A DNA stretch of 64,000 nt from Gordionus sp. m RMFG-2023 (Eukaryota; Nematomorpha; Gordioida; Chordodea; Parachordodidae), in contig NC_088777.1 of the NCBI RefSeq assembly GCF_954871325.1, positions 48,461,366 to 48,525,365 on the forward strand, given 5' to 3'. The notes beneath the pieces are model-generated. The model did no database searches. It was given only the letters and a program-made list of their open reading frames with translations, and was not told the DNA's origin. The stretch's first letter is position 1. Every line of letters begins with the position of its first letter. A program made the translations under genes and the position numbers. Positions 22,300 through 33,377 of the stretch are shown piece after piece.

Positions 22300-22393
22300 G
22301 TAAAATCTTCAGACTTGCATTATATTTTTCTGGTTAAAATATTGAATTAGCCATTTTTTCAAAATCGGCTTAAAACGAGCCGTTTAACAACAT
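22300..22393. mobile_element. GTTGTTAAA-type MITE, right half
   Basis: Contains TGGTTAAAATATTGAATTAG and ends GAGCCGTTTAACAACATTA, the right half and terminal repeat of the family. The left half is missing. Confidence 0.7.
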
Positions 22394-23151
22394 TAGTATT
22401 CAGCAAAAATAAATAATTCCCAAGTAATTACTAGCTTATTCCATTGATTGAATTCTGATAAAAATATGCCATATTTCATCAAATTTTTTTTGAAATCAAA
22501 TAAAATTGAATCATAATAATTCTTTACAAATTAGAAATACTATTGCCGATCTTTTTAAAATAGTTTATTTTGGAATTTCCGCCTTTCTAAAGATGACCAT
22601 ATCTCATGAATTAGGCTGAGTTGAGAATTAAATTTTTTTATTTTTACTATTTTGTTATATATACTACCATGTACCATCATACAAATTTTAGAAAAAAATC
22701 TAAAGGATCGGGTTGAATCTTCTGTTGATTTGATATGGAATACATACAACTTATATATTTTTATAAAAAAATTTCCCCCTTTTTCTAAGTATTAAAATAT
22801 TCCATTTTTTTAAAACTAAAATTTGGATTCTATTTACCCGGCCAAGTTTTTCTTCTTCTCTGGTGTCTTTTCCTGGATAACTTTTCTGCGGTGTGTTTTT
22901 TTTGTTGCACAATTATTACGATAAATTTTTTTAAAACTAAAAATAAAGATATAAGTAAGTATAGAAGGCTAATAGAGGAGTCAAAGGGTCCAAAAAAAAT
23001 ATAATAATGTATTGAATAAATTATCCACACTAATAGGAGAAATATTTAAGACGTGGTACAAAGCTGCCGCCCTATATGTGTTACTTAATAAATAACAATT
23101 TGCAAACTGATTAATAAATTGTTTAAGTAATTAATTTTTTTAAAAATTTAG

Positions 23152-23560
23152 CAAAGTTGTTAAACTCTATTTTTAATAGTAGCGCGGTACCGCTACCACT
23201 ACCCATCAAAAAAGTAGCCCGTTATTAGCCACTATTTTTTAAACTTTTGACTACTTTTTATAAAAAAGAAATTAATTTGTTTTATTTTTTGTTTATAATA
23301 TATTTGCATAGTATATATATTAAAAATCAAAGTTAGTTTTGTTTATAAAAAAATTTATACAAAAAGTCTATAATTTTTGTAATAAAAATAACTATTTATG
23401 GTAATATTCATTTTTTATTTATTTTGTTGTATTTTAATAATAAAATTATGTCTTTACTATCATTCCTAAGTCAAGAGCGACCATCAGAAAATGAAAGTTT
23501 AGTTTTACTAAATATCTCTCGACACTAGTATTTAGGGCAAGGCAATATAATAACATATAT
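23152..23560 (-). mobile_element. hAT left-end fragment (same family as 7798-10550)
   Basis: Begins CAAAGTTGTTAAA and runs colinear with 7798-8170: GTAGCGCGGTACCGCTACC, AAAAGTAGCCCGTTATTAGCC, then decayed minus-strand dimerisation-domain sequence including TAAATATCTCTCGACACTAG. No right end was found, so it is a one-ended fragment. It abuts, but need not have housed, the plus-strand LINE at 24062. Confidence 0.75.
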
Positions 23561-24061
23561 AGAAATCTTATAAAAATAAATTAATAAACTAAATAAAATC
23601 ATAATACAAAATAAGAAATATTTTAGTAATATATTATAATTATAATGTATAAAAAGGCAATAATTATATTAAGAGTAAACATAGATAATTTGAGTCGATT
23701 GTAAAAGAGGGTCATTATATCCTCGGAGATATAAAGGCCCATTAGTAAGAAATAACTATTAAGGTGAAATAAAAATCTGAAAGGTATTAATATTTTTAGG
23801 TTTTTGCCCGTTTAGCTATTATAATTGGCGTAATGTTTGGGTTAGAAGTGAACCGAGAGATATTAAAAGTAGATATGATATACACAAACCAAGGGGATTA
23901 TCAATGATTTGGATAGTTAGTTACCCAAACTTAATTTGTTTAAGATTATTAAAATAATTGCTCTCTTATGAACTACGCTTTATAATGCAAGTTAGACCAT
24001 GTCTACCTTTAGAGTCACTCTTTTGTTTTATTTCTATATATTTGAATCCCTTATAAATAAA

Positions 24062-24885
24062 CTACAAAATAGTCTTAACCCTTCCGATATCAGCGATATA
24101 CAACTTCTTCAACTAAACGATAAATACGCCGGGCATGAATGGCTCGAGGCACTTCCAAGCCTAACGTTTGATAATCTCTTAACCAATGACCAACTGAGAG
24201 TTACCATAGGATTTAGACTTGGATGCTCGCTTACACATTCACACACTTGCCAACTTTGCATTCTACCCGTTCTACCAAACGCAAGACACGGCCTAAACTG
24301 CTCCCGCAGCCAAGGTCGCCACCTCCGGCATAAAGCTATAAATAAAATTATCCATAACGCTCTTAATAAGGCTAAAATACCTAACATCCTAGAACCAACA
24401 AACCTCTCTTTACAAGATGGTCTCAGACCTGACGATTTAACCCGCACCCCATGGTGTAATGGGAAATCCCTAATTTGGGACGCAACCTGCGTCTCTTCCA
24501 TTCCCTCATCAATTAATTCAAACCCTCTTACTAGCGGGGAAAATAAAAAAATTAATAAATACTCAATACTAAATAACTTTATTTTTAAACCTATAGTCAT
24601 TTCAACTAATGGCAATTTCTCACAATCAACATATTTTTTAAAAAAAATTTTAGCACGTAAAATTTTTAACATAACAAACGAAAAACGCGAATCAATTTTT
24701 CTTAAACAAAAACTCCAATTAGAAATTTTTAAACATAATTATACCTGTTTTTTAGGAACATTTTTACTATAAGTCTTTTTAGAGCCATCGATATTTTTAA
24801 AATATACATTCACTTTTAATATATATATATATATATATTCATTTTTTATTTTTATATTTTGTTTATATGTTTTAAAGATAAATGA
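24062..24885 (+). mobile_element. 5'-truncated non-LTR retrotransposon, best coding tail
   Basis: Open from before 24062 to the stop at about 24772. C-terminal domains in order: LQNSLNPSDISDIQLLQLND, LTNDQLRVTIGFRLGCSLTH, zinc-ribbon-like C-Q-L-C and H-G-L-N-C, GRHLRHKAINKIIHNALNKA, and RPDDLTRTPWCNGKSLIWD followed by ATC. The P-D, D and T/S spacing resembles the PD-(D/E)xK-type nuclease that follows the RT in some non-LTR families. The reverse transcriptase itself is lost through 5' truncation, typical of target-primed insertion. The 3' UTR matches the nested copy at 8380-9600 to about 24880. The exact clade is not settled. Confidence 0.85.
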
Positions 24886-25105
24886 ATAATAAAATTTATT
24901 AATATAGTATATATTCTTAGTATAAATTTTTATTTTTAATTTTTAAAACTTTTTCAAGACGATGTTTAATTGACATTTCAAATAAAAAAAACAGCGTTAA
25001 GAAATATAAAATTAAATGTTTTATTAAAAAATGTGTAAAGGGTTTAATTAGTAATTTATCATCTGGCACCAAAGTCAAATTTTTTTAAACTAGAATTTTG
25101 TTAAA

Positions 25106-28100
25106 ATGTCTAAAGATAGGATCGATATATTTCCATCCAGAATGTAAAGATCACATATGTATTTATTGATAATATACCTGCATTTAGGGCCTTGGCCCTG
25201 ATGAAGGCGAGGTTATCTGCTGGACAAAAGGGTTATAATTTACTTAAGAAGAAATCTGATGCCTTGACTATGCGATTCCGTCAAATTTTAAAAAAGATAG
25301 TAGAAGTATTAATTTTTATAAAGCTTTCAACAATATTATTGATTTTACATCCTGCTTTATTAAGTGGGATAGTTTTTGATATTGTACATTAACAATCATT
25401 GAATAAATATTCTGCTTATATTATTCTTAATACCTTAAACCAACATTTATCCTGAAGCCTTATTATTTATACATACCATAAAAATATTTCCTAAATTTAA
25501 ATTATTTACTAATCAAAATTATTAATTTGTCTTCATTTTATAAAGAATAACCTAAAGTTAACATTAGTAATAATGTTAAAAGTTTTATATATGATAATTA
25601 CTGAATGCCTAAGCACAATGATTAATGCTATGTCAACAAAAATTGTAAAACCCAAAATTTATGAATTAAAGCTATCACTTTCACATTTCAACTTTAAGCT
25701 AAAATAATGAATTAAATTTTATACAAATAGAGCTGTGATGATCTTAAAAATTAATTAGGGTCATTATTTACTAATTAAAAAAATTGAACTGATATATTTA
25801 AAATAAACCTGATCTATTCTGATATTATTTTAGTCTCTGGTTATTTTACCATTAAATATAAATATAATATTTTTTAATTTATATATAATTTTATAATAAT
25901 GAAAAATAAACCAAAATTTAATTTGTTTATAATTATAAATGTTTAAAAAAATCTAATTATATTATTTTTTTAAAAAAAAATAACTTAAAATGAGATATTA
26001 TTTATTTGTTTTAAAAATATTTATATATGTCACATTTGATAATAAACCATTTCTCATATTTTAAATGAGATGATTGATTTTTGGGATGCCTAATCATTCA
26101 TGATAATGCACCAAATATTGCTTTGATCATGGGAATTTGTTTTGCCTATCATTTACAGATAACAATTTTTTGGATAGAAAATATTGATCTTTTTTATGGG
26201 ATTGGTTCAAAGCTACGATAAATAAAAACAAATCTAAATATCAGATCAATTTTATGTGAATGTCAGAAAATATTGGGTAGGAATGATGAAAAATTAGCTA
26301 TTCATAAGTTTGATTGACAATCTAATGTTAATAATTCTTTTGAATAGGCCTACACTCCCCAATTTATTTTGACAAATTAGATTTTCTTGTACCTAAAAAT
26401 TAATTTTTTTTATCTCTGCCCATTATAAAAAAAAATGACATTTTTATCATCCAGATAATAAGATATCAGAATATTTGTCTGATATTTATAGAGCATTTTC
26501 TGTTTTCTAAATTAATTAAATTACAATCTTCAAAATTAAAAGTCATGAATCTTAGATTAACAATAATTTCTTTAAAATATGTTTATCAATAATATATAAA
26601 TATTTTTTTTACAAATTCTGATCAGAGATTGCTGGTTTAATTTGCGAAAAGAATTATTAAATTAATAAAATGCCATTTCCATAAATTTTATAAAGAACCT
26701 AAAATAAATGTAATTTATTTATAATAATAAGCAATAAATACAATTTTTCTAGGTAAGCTACCACCAATTTAAAAATCCATGGCATCATGCAGGTATCTAA
26801 TAATTTTTTTTGATGCAGCATAGTTAGGGTCAATAAAATTCTACTTACAGGTATACATCTATACTTGAACATGACGTTGAAATTGGAAATGGCTGATGCC
26901 TGATTTATAATTCGTCAAGAAGCCTAATTAGGCCAAGCTTAATTTTGCCGACTTATCATAAATCAGCTGATAATAATATTTATATAAAATTATATTATAT
27001 GGCCAAATAGTTCACATTATTTTTCCAAAATATAAATTAACTTTCCCCAATCGACTTTTGAACGGGATGATTTAATTAATAAGATTTAATAATCATATCT
27101 TTTTTTCCAAATTATAACATGAAAGAATAAAACTGAGATGGGAGAAGTGATGAAAAACGCCGCGTTTTCCCTGATCGAGGCGCGATTCATTAGCGGAGAT
27201 TTCAATAACGTCGTTTTGCAGAAGCTTTCCTCTAAGGCCCACATAAAAGTTTTTCAGAAAAAGGATAACGTGGCAGGTTTCCTTACACAAAATATTTGTT
27301 TATTTTTTAAGTAGAAGGAGAGCGAGGAGTCTATAAGCCATCTAAAAATTTTAGGCAATAAAAAAAAGAGATAAGCAAACGCGTCTTTAAAGTACCTACA
27401 TTTAATCGATCTAAAAATTTTGTAGCGAAATATTTTTTTTAGTGTCACCGACATTTGATCGATCTAATATTTAACAGCGAAATATTTTTTAAGGTGTCCA
27501 ATTGCCGATATTCGAAGCGATATCAGAAGGAGGCGACTCTTACGAATTAGCGGGTTTAGCTAGGGGTGGTCAACAAATGTCTAAGCTCAAAAAAGTAAGA
27601 TATTAGAAAAAAACTGAATTTAATAACCCGTCTTAGCTCATCAAAATTAGCTACGACTTCCTCGCGCTGGATTTGTGAATTGATGCCGTTTAACATAAAT
27701 TAGTTACTTATTTTAGAAAATGCATCTTGGACACGCGCATATGATAATATTCATTTCTTAAAATTCGGCGAGAAAATTCGTAACGAATTTTATTGTGCCA
27801 ATACGGGGTATAACAAAACAAGATAGTAGCAGATTTATATTTAATACGATTATTCTGATATTGAAAAAAGAAATGTAGGGATTGTAAGTAGTAATCCAAA
27901 TGGCTAGTGTTGTTAAACGGTTCGATTTCTTTAAAAACGGCTAATCCAATATTTTCGTCAAGAAATATTACGCAAGCCAGGACATTTTTCTCGTAGATGG
28001 CAGAAACTTGGACATCTATTAACAAAATCTAGGATTTTGTAATATTATATTGCCCAAGATCTTATAAAATTTGACTAAATCGATCCTTTAACAATAATTA

Positions 28101-31100
28101 TCAATGGCACTAATCTTTGATTTACGACAAAAATATAGAAATGTAGGGATTGTAATTAGTAATCCAAATGGCTAATGTTAAACGGTTCGATTTCTTTAAA
28201 AACGGCTAACCCAATATTTTGGTCAAAAAATTATTACACAATCCTGGACATTTTTCTCGTAGATGGCAGAAATTTTGAAATCTGTTAACAAAATCTCGAG
28301 GATTTCATAATATTATTTTCAACCAAGATCTTATTATAAAATTGGCTAAATCGATCCTTTTAACATCAACTACCAATGGCACTAATCTTTGATTTACGAG
28401 AAAAATGGAGTTTTTTTTAAGCCGATAATTATTTACTCTTTTTTTCCTCGTTCCTGATAATCAATTCGTTTTAAGACCTCTTCAATAATTGTAAAATTTT
28501 GAGAGTTCCTTATTCAACCATCGCAATATCATTTCAATTTTTTTTAGAAAAAATGTTATTGTTGAAGATGGAGATGGGGGGAGGTAGGTGAAAATGATGC
28601 AAAAATGAATTAAACAGAATATAGAATTCTTTTAAGAATTGAATCCGATTGATTTTCTCATAAATTTTTAGAATATACCAAACCTTTTATACTTTGGCAT
28701 GATTTAGGTGTATTCCCATTGCGTGAAGCTTTTAATCGACGTCGCAAGCCTGCAAACTTCCTTTATAGCCTTGGATAACAGCATCAAACTCACTAATCGT
28801 AGGGTCAATGCATTGCAATATGGTATGTCTCTCGTATATATCTTCAGCTGAATATTACAACAAATCGATCAAAACAAAAGGGCTATTTTGATGGACCTCT
28901 TTCAAATCGAACGAAACTTTGCATGGTGATTATATATTATGAGCATCTATGCGATTTAATTTTTTTAAACTCTAACTCAAATAGTTCCGAAGATATTGCG
29001 AGCAAAGCTAAAAAAAATTGCAACGTATTTGTATATCTTTTGTTGATTGGCGGTTGTAGATAAAAATGAAATAGCTAGCTTTATTTTTCCTCCTGGCGAA
29101 AATAAATTATATCTGTCAATAACATTTTAGGAACCGTAAATCCCTTAACAGCAACAGGGTTTATTTACACTCTTACATTTACCAACATTTTAAGAATCAC
29201 AACAAAATGGAAATTATTGACCAAATAATTATGTTTTATTTCAAAATCAAAATTATATTTTTAAGAAAAAATTTAATAATTTAGATTAGCACATTGCCAT
29301 CTATAATGACTTCTTTTTTTTTATAGATGAAGAATTAAATAACTAATTTTTTCGACATAAATTTATATTGATTTAAAAAACATATATACCAATTTTTAGA
29401 AAATTTTATATTCAAGCAAATATTTAAAATATTAAATTCTATCTTTTTCGGAAATAAAAAAACACCTGATCTTTTTAATAAAAATTAAATTATTTTTTAA
29501 GAAAAGAAATTCAAGGACTATCTAATGATACCTGTTGTAATTATAAGAATAAATATATATTTTTTAATAATATGTCAATCATATGCTTGTTTAAAAAATT
29601 ATTATATGATGGATTGGAATTTTTTTTTCACTATTTATTTTTTGGATTTTAAATAAAATGAATTTTAACAATTTTTTTAAATAAATTAATCTTATCGTTT
29701 TTATTAATACCAAATATAGGTCTCTATCATTTATATTTTTTGAATTATCTTTATTTTATCAGTCCATCAGAATTAGAAAAACGCCATATCTTCGGAACTA
29801 ATTGAATTATAGCAAAATTAAATTCCTTTCACTTCATATATAATCATAATGCAAAGTTTCATCCGATTTGAAAGAGGTCCAAGAAACATGATCGAATTCA
29901 CGCCCTACGATTTGCAAAATGCATATTTTATCAAAAAATCAATTCATCAGTAGGTTCTGCATAATAAAAATGTTGAAATGTAATTTAGAATAATTCCCTA
30001 ATTGCATTATTACAGTGTGTTCTCTTATTTATGATTCAAGAAATACTTTTTTTAAAAAAAATGCTTTCAAAAAATGGATTTAGAACATTATAATAATCAG
30101 GCAACGATATATTTTATCCAAATTTTTAAAATGAATATGATAAAAAGGGTCACAATAATATATTCTTGCTAGAAAACTCTTGGATTAATATGGAAAGATT
30201 TTGTATATAAATATCAGAGACCTGCCGACCCTAAGCCCGGATACACAGGGGCCATATTTTAATTTTTAAATATACCCGGGCTGAGCCTAAAAATAAATTC
30301 CCTGGCTGGCGTATATTTATTAGTTATTAAAAATAAATGTAATGTCTTAAAATTTTTAAAAAAAAATCCGAGCTGGGCAATGCAAATAGTACATGTGCAG
30401 GTCCTGATACTCTTCTATATCCATTAATAAAGGAAATCAATAAAGTATACTAATTAATAACTGATGAGAAAAAGCTTTTGGCGATAATTAATAATTTAAA
30501 AATTGGTCTTATTTTGGTTTTAAGACAGTCCTTTGGAATCATGAAGAACGGATAAATTTTTAAGGATACACTGGAACCTACGTACGTACGGACTGTCTTT
30601 TCCCATTCCCCACCTACTCCTTTTAAAAGCCTACTTCCGAAAAAAATGTAAAGGCTTCTCTCTCCATTTACATTGTTAATGCATCAGTGCTGGATAAATT
30701 TTAAAAACTAATGTTTTTTTTTAAAATTCTTTATGTTTAAAATGATTGTCGCAATTATTAAAAATAAATCCTATGGCCCACAAAATATATTACAATCTAA
30801 CTTTATGAATTATTTTTTGTTAATCACGAAAAAAAAATAGTTGTCATCCCCAAAGTAGAAACCACATTGCATTACATAGTCACAGAATTGGACGAGATGG
30901 AAAGGGAAGAATTCTATAGGTACAATTTGTGGGATATTTTATTTTAGAAATATAACCTTTGTTCGAGAATTATGCTTGCTTAACGATTAGATGTTGTTGC
31001 TATTTTAATCATGACAGATTATTACCATAAACTTCTTAAGCCAAAAAAAGCATAACTACATGAATGAAATACCATATTAGCTTTTTTGTATAAACACAAA

Positions 31101-31576
31101 TTAACGCTTAACCCAATGCTATTTATTCGATCATCAATCATGACCAAAAAAGGCTTATCGTTAATAACCAGCCTACAATTTTAAGGCTTGATACCGCAAT
31201 CTCACCTTTTTTTTAAAGATACTACCATGGTGTGCAATTTATCTAAAATTTGAAATGCTTGAGATAGAGTTCAATATCTCTAATTTCCAAATGTATTTTT
31301 TCCCCTCAAAACATTTCTTTCTAATTGTTTATTTTCATGTTATTTCGCAAATTAAAAAGACTCAAAAAAATTCAAGCTACCAAGAAAAGGCAAGCGATCC
31401 AAAAGGAGAAAGAACGAATTATAGTGGAAGAGAAGCTGACATTGCAACAGGAAAGGATGGAGGAGTATGGAAAGGGGCAGGGAAAGACCTACGCTAAATC
31501 ACCGACTAAAAAGGGTGCTAAAGATGAACCCAAAAGTATACTGGACGATTCTGCCGACAACGATGTTCTATTTTAA
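25106..31576 (+). CDS. ATP6V1D: V-type proton ATPase subunit D, seven exons, 272 residues
   Basis: Encodes the central rotor-stalk subunit D of the V1 sector, which with subunit F transmits ATP-driven rotation to the membrane V0 ring. Exons 25106-25143, 25188-25305, 27126-27276, 27494-27594, 28708-28822, 30841-30919 and 31360-31576 all have GT..AG borders and consistent phases (819 nt). Family landmarks: [19 protein letters not shown] (N-terminus), [20 protein letters not shown] (20-48), [12 protein letters not shown] (57-68), [14 protein letters not shown] (97-110), [19 protein letters not shown] (118-136), [27 protein letters not shown], and [14 protein letters not shown]. The protein ends DSADNDVLF, like the usual acidic D-x-LF tail. 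At 272 residues it is 10-25 longer than most homologs because of a Lys/Glu-rich insert before the tail. Intronic mobile elements account for most of the 6.5-kb span. Confidence 0.97.
26085..26290 (+). pseudogene. hAT transposase scrap in V-ATPase D intron 2
   Basis: Encodes [20 protein letters not shown], aligning with the second-catalytic-Asp and C-x-x-H block of hAT transposases (H-D-N-A-x-N ... C-F-A-H-x-L-Q-L). The rest of intron 2 (25306-27125) is plain A+T-rich DNA. Confidence 0.45.
27871..28407. repeat. Tandem duplication (268 bp) of a MITE with its flanks, intron 4
   Basis: AAATGTAGGGATTGTAA starts at 27871 and again at 28139. Each unit holds one copy of the GTTGTTAAA-type MITE (about 27907-28097 and 28167-28370) and the same flanks, including CAATGGCACTAATCTTTGAT. 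The MITE sits between imperfect 8-bp duplications CAAATGGC and YCAATGGC. A MITE insertion was therefore followed by duplication of the whole locus. Confidence 0.85.
28892..29881. repeat. Long inverted repeat (fold-back) in V-ATPase D intron 5
   Basis: The left arm 28892-29000 starts TGGACCTCTTTCAAATCGAA. The reverse complement of 29782-29881 starts TGGACCTCTTTCAAATCGGA. Both continue through GAAACTTTGCAT and ATTATATAT to TTAGTTCCGAAGATAT (left arm ATAGTTCCGAAGATAT). The arms are about 100-109 bp and separated by about 780 bp of A+T-rich sequence without a reading frame. This could be a non-autonomous DNA element or a fold-back element. Confidence 0.8.
30215..30406. mobile_element. CAGAGACC-type MITE, intron 5
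   Basis: Starts CAGAGACCTGCCGACCC and ends GCAGGTCCTG, with internal AGCCCGG and CCCGGGCTGAGCC motifs shared with copies at 35863 and 59459. CAG-type ends suggest hAT. No clean target duplication is left. Confidence 0.7.
30522..30599. repeat. Small 10-bp inverted repeat
   Basis: AAGACAGTCC (30522-30531) is the exact reverse complement of GGACTGTCTT (30590-30599). The palindrome CGTACGTACG lies at 30581-30590, one base overlapping. It may be a tiny non-autonomous element. Confidence 0.5.
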
Positions 31577-33370
31577 AAAAAACAAAGCTAGCCGATTTTT
31601 AAAGTTTTTTTAGGCGCTCGATTTATTTTAGTTCTTGTTTTATAATTTGCGTTCACGATAACAAGCACATATTTGTTAAATTGGGGGAAAAAAATAGATT
31701 TGTTTGGGATAATTAAGTACAAGTTCCTCAATTTATTTTTGTTTTTATGTAAAGATCTGAATTTCATGTTTTCCTCATTTTATTTTGTATTTAAAAATTC
31801 TTTTCCTTATTTGTAAAATGTTTTCCGTCACTCGAAAATTGTATACAAACATTTTGTTTAATCCTATTATTACCATTGTATTACTTTTTTTTTAAAATGC
31901 TTTTAATTCGTTCCTTACTGCTTTATTCCTAAATCTTGATTTACTCGAGTTAACCCTGGCTATAAATATTATATTTGTATATATATATAATTTGATGACA
32001 AGGACCATTTAAATACTATAAATAACTATATTCTCAAATAATTTATTTATAATTTATTATGATGATTACATTAATTTATGCGTGAATCGATATTTTTAAA
32101 ATTCAATTGATAATATGAAATTGAACCGTCTTAACTGAATACTTTTTTGTTTATCAATATTCGAAGAATAATTACTCATTATTAGGCCTACAGAAATACG
32201 AATAATGGTGCTATTTGTATTTCCTACGAATCGAATAATTTATTATATGAATAAGGTAATTATTTGATTTGAAAATTTTTCTAGTTAATAAAATATATAA
32301 AAAAAATTATGAATATGTGGATGTCATATATTTTAAAATATTAAACCAAAATTAAACTAATTGTCAGCAGCGTATCAAAATAAAACCCAATGATTTCTTA
32401 AAATTATCTAAACAAAACTTGGCCAAAAACAAACCAGATTTTTAGAATTACTTATATAAATATTTATTTAAAACTTTTCTATATGCATGGATATTTATTT
32501 ATGTTTAATGAATGGTTAAAATAATAAATTTTCTGACGAAATCGTATATTATGTTGATTAGGGGGTAGTTTTGTACCAAAATGATTCCGATAAAATTTGG
32601 CATACTGAGAGAAAATATTTAGAAGTGCGTTTATACACATAAAAAGCCATGCATATATGTGGAGTACTGGAGAAATATTTATATGTTGGCTAAATTGTAA
32701 GGTTAATCTGAGCATAAAGGTAGATTATGAGAAATACTTAATTTTAATAAACTCATTAAATTCGGTAAAATTAAAAAGATATTTAGGTCTGCCTACCTCA
32801 GCAGTCCTAAGCATTTATTTTAGTTTTACATAACTACGCGGTTCACAAGCTAAGGCCTGATCCGAGCTCGTGGACCCGTTAGCGGTTAGTTTAGACCTGA
32901 TCTTATTAAACACGAAATCCACTAGATTCGATAAAATCTAACAGTTACTTAGAGCTTAGCAAAATAAATTATAAAAAAAATTTAATTCTCGTTTTTAAGC
33001 AGTTTAAATCTATTAAAATTGAGGTATTTTTATCTGGTTTCTTTTTGTTCGTGGGTATTTATGACCAGTGTCTTATATGTCCAGGATTCGCTTTTATAAA
33101 GCTCATTTAATTATAAATAAATAACATTGATAAATAATATCTTTGCTTTTATCCCTAAAGTTTTGGTAGTTCCAGAAACCTAAGGCAAAAAAACCTTTGC
33201 CCCCTCCCACCCCACAATAATTTTTTGTAATAGACCCCTTCCCATATTTTGAGACCCCTGTATCTGCAAAAACATGGCTGGGGTCTTTCCAAGAAGGTAT
33301 CTGGTACGCTTACATAGGTCATCCCTGATTGAAACAACTTTATTTAAGTTTAATAAACAGAAATTAAGTT
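31577..33370. other. Spacer, scraps only
   Basis: Contains the 3' region of V-ATPase D. At 32145-32250 there are ATTCGAAGAATAAT and ACGAATCGAATAATT motifs like those in the hAT end near 53100. At about 33300-33330 a sequence ends CATCCCTG, which could be a transposon end. No gene was seen. Confidence 0.35.
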
Positions 33371-33377
33371 AATTTTT

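Noticed and set aside
24109-24672. 187-codon minus-strand ORF
   Set aside because: Antisense shadow of the LINE coding strand; the plus-strand frame carries the conserved motifs.
27093-27454. Two minus-strand ORFs of 65-66 codons
   Set aside because: Shadows of V-ATPase D exon 3 and adjoining intron.
33155-33337. 60-codon minus-strand ORF before the hAT transposase
   Set aside because: No motif or splice support; the sequence resembles a transposon end (CATCCCTG) but no partner was found.
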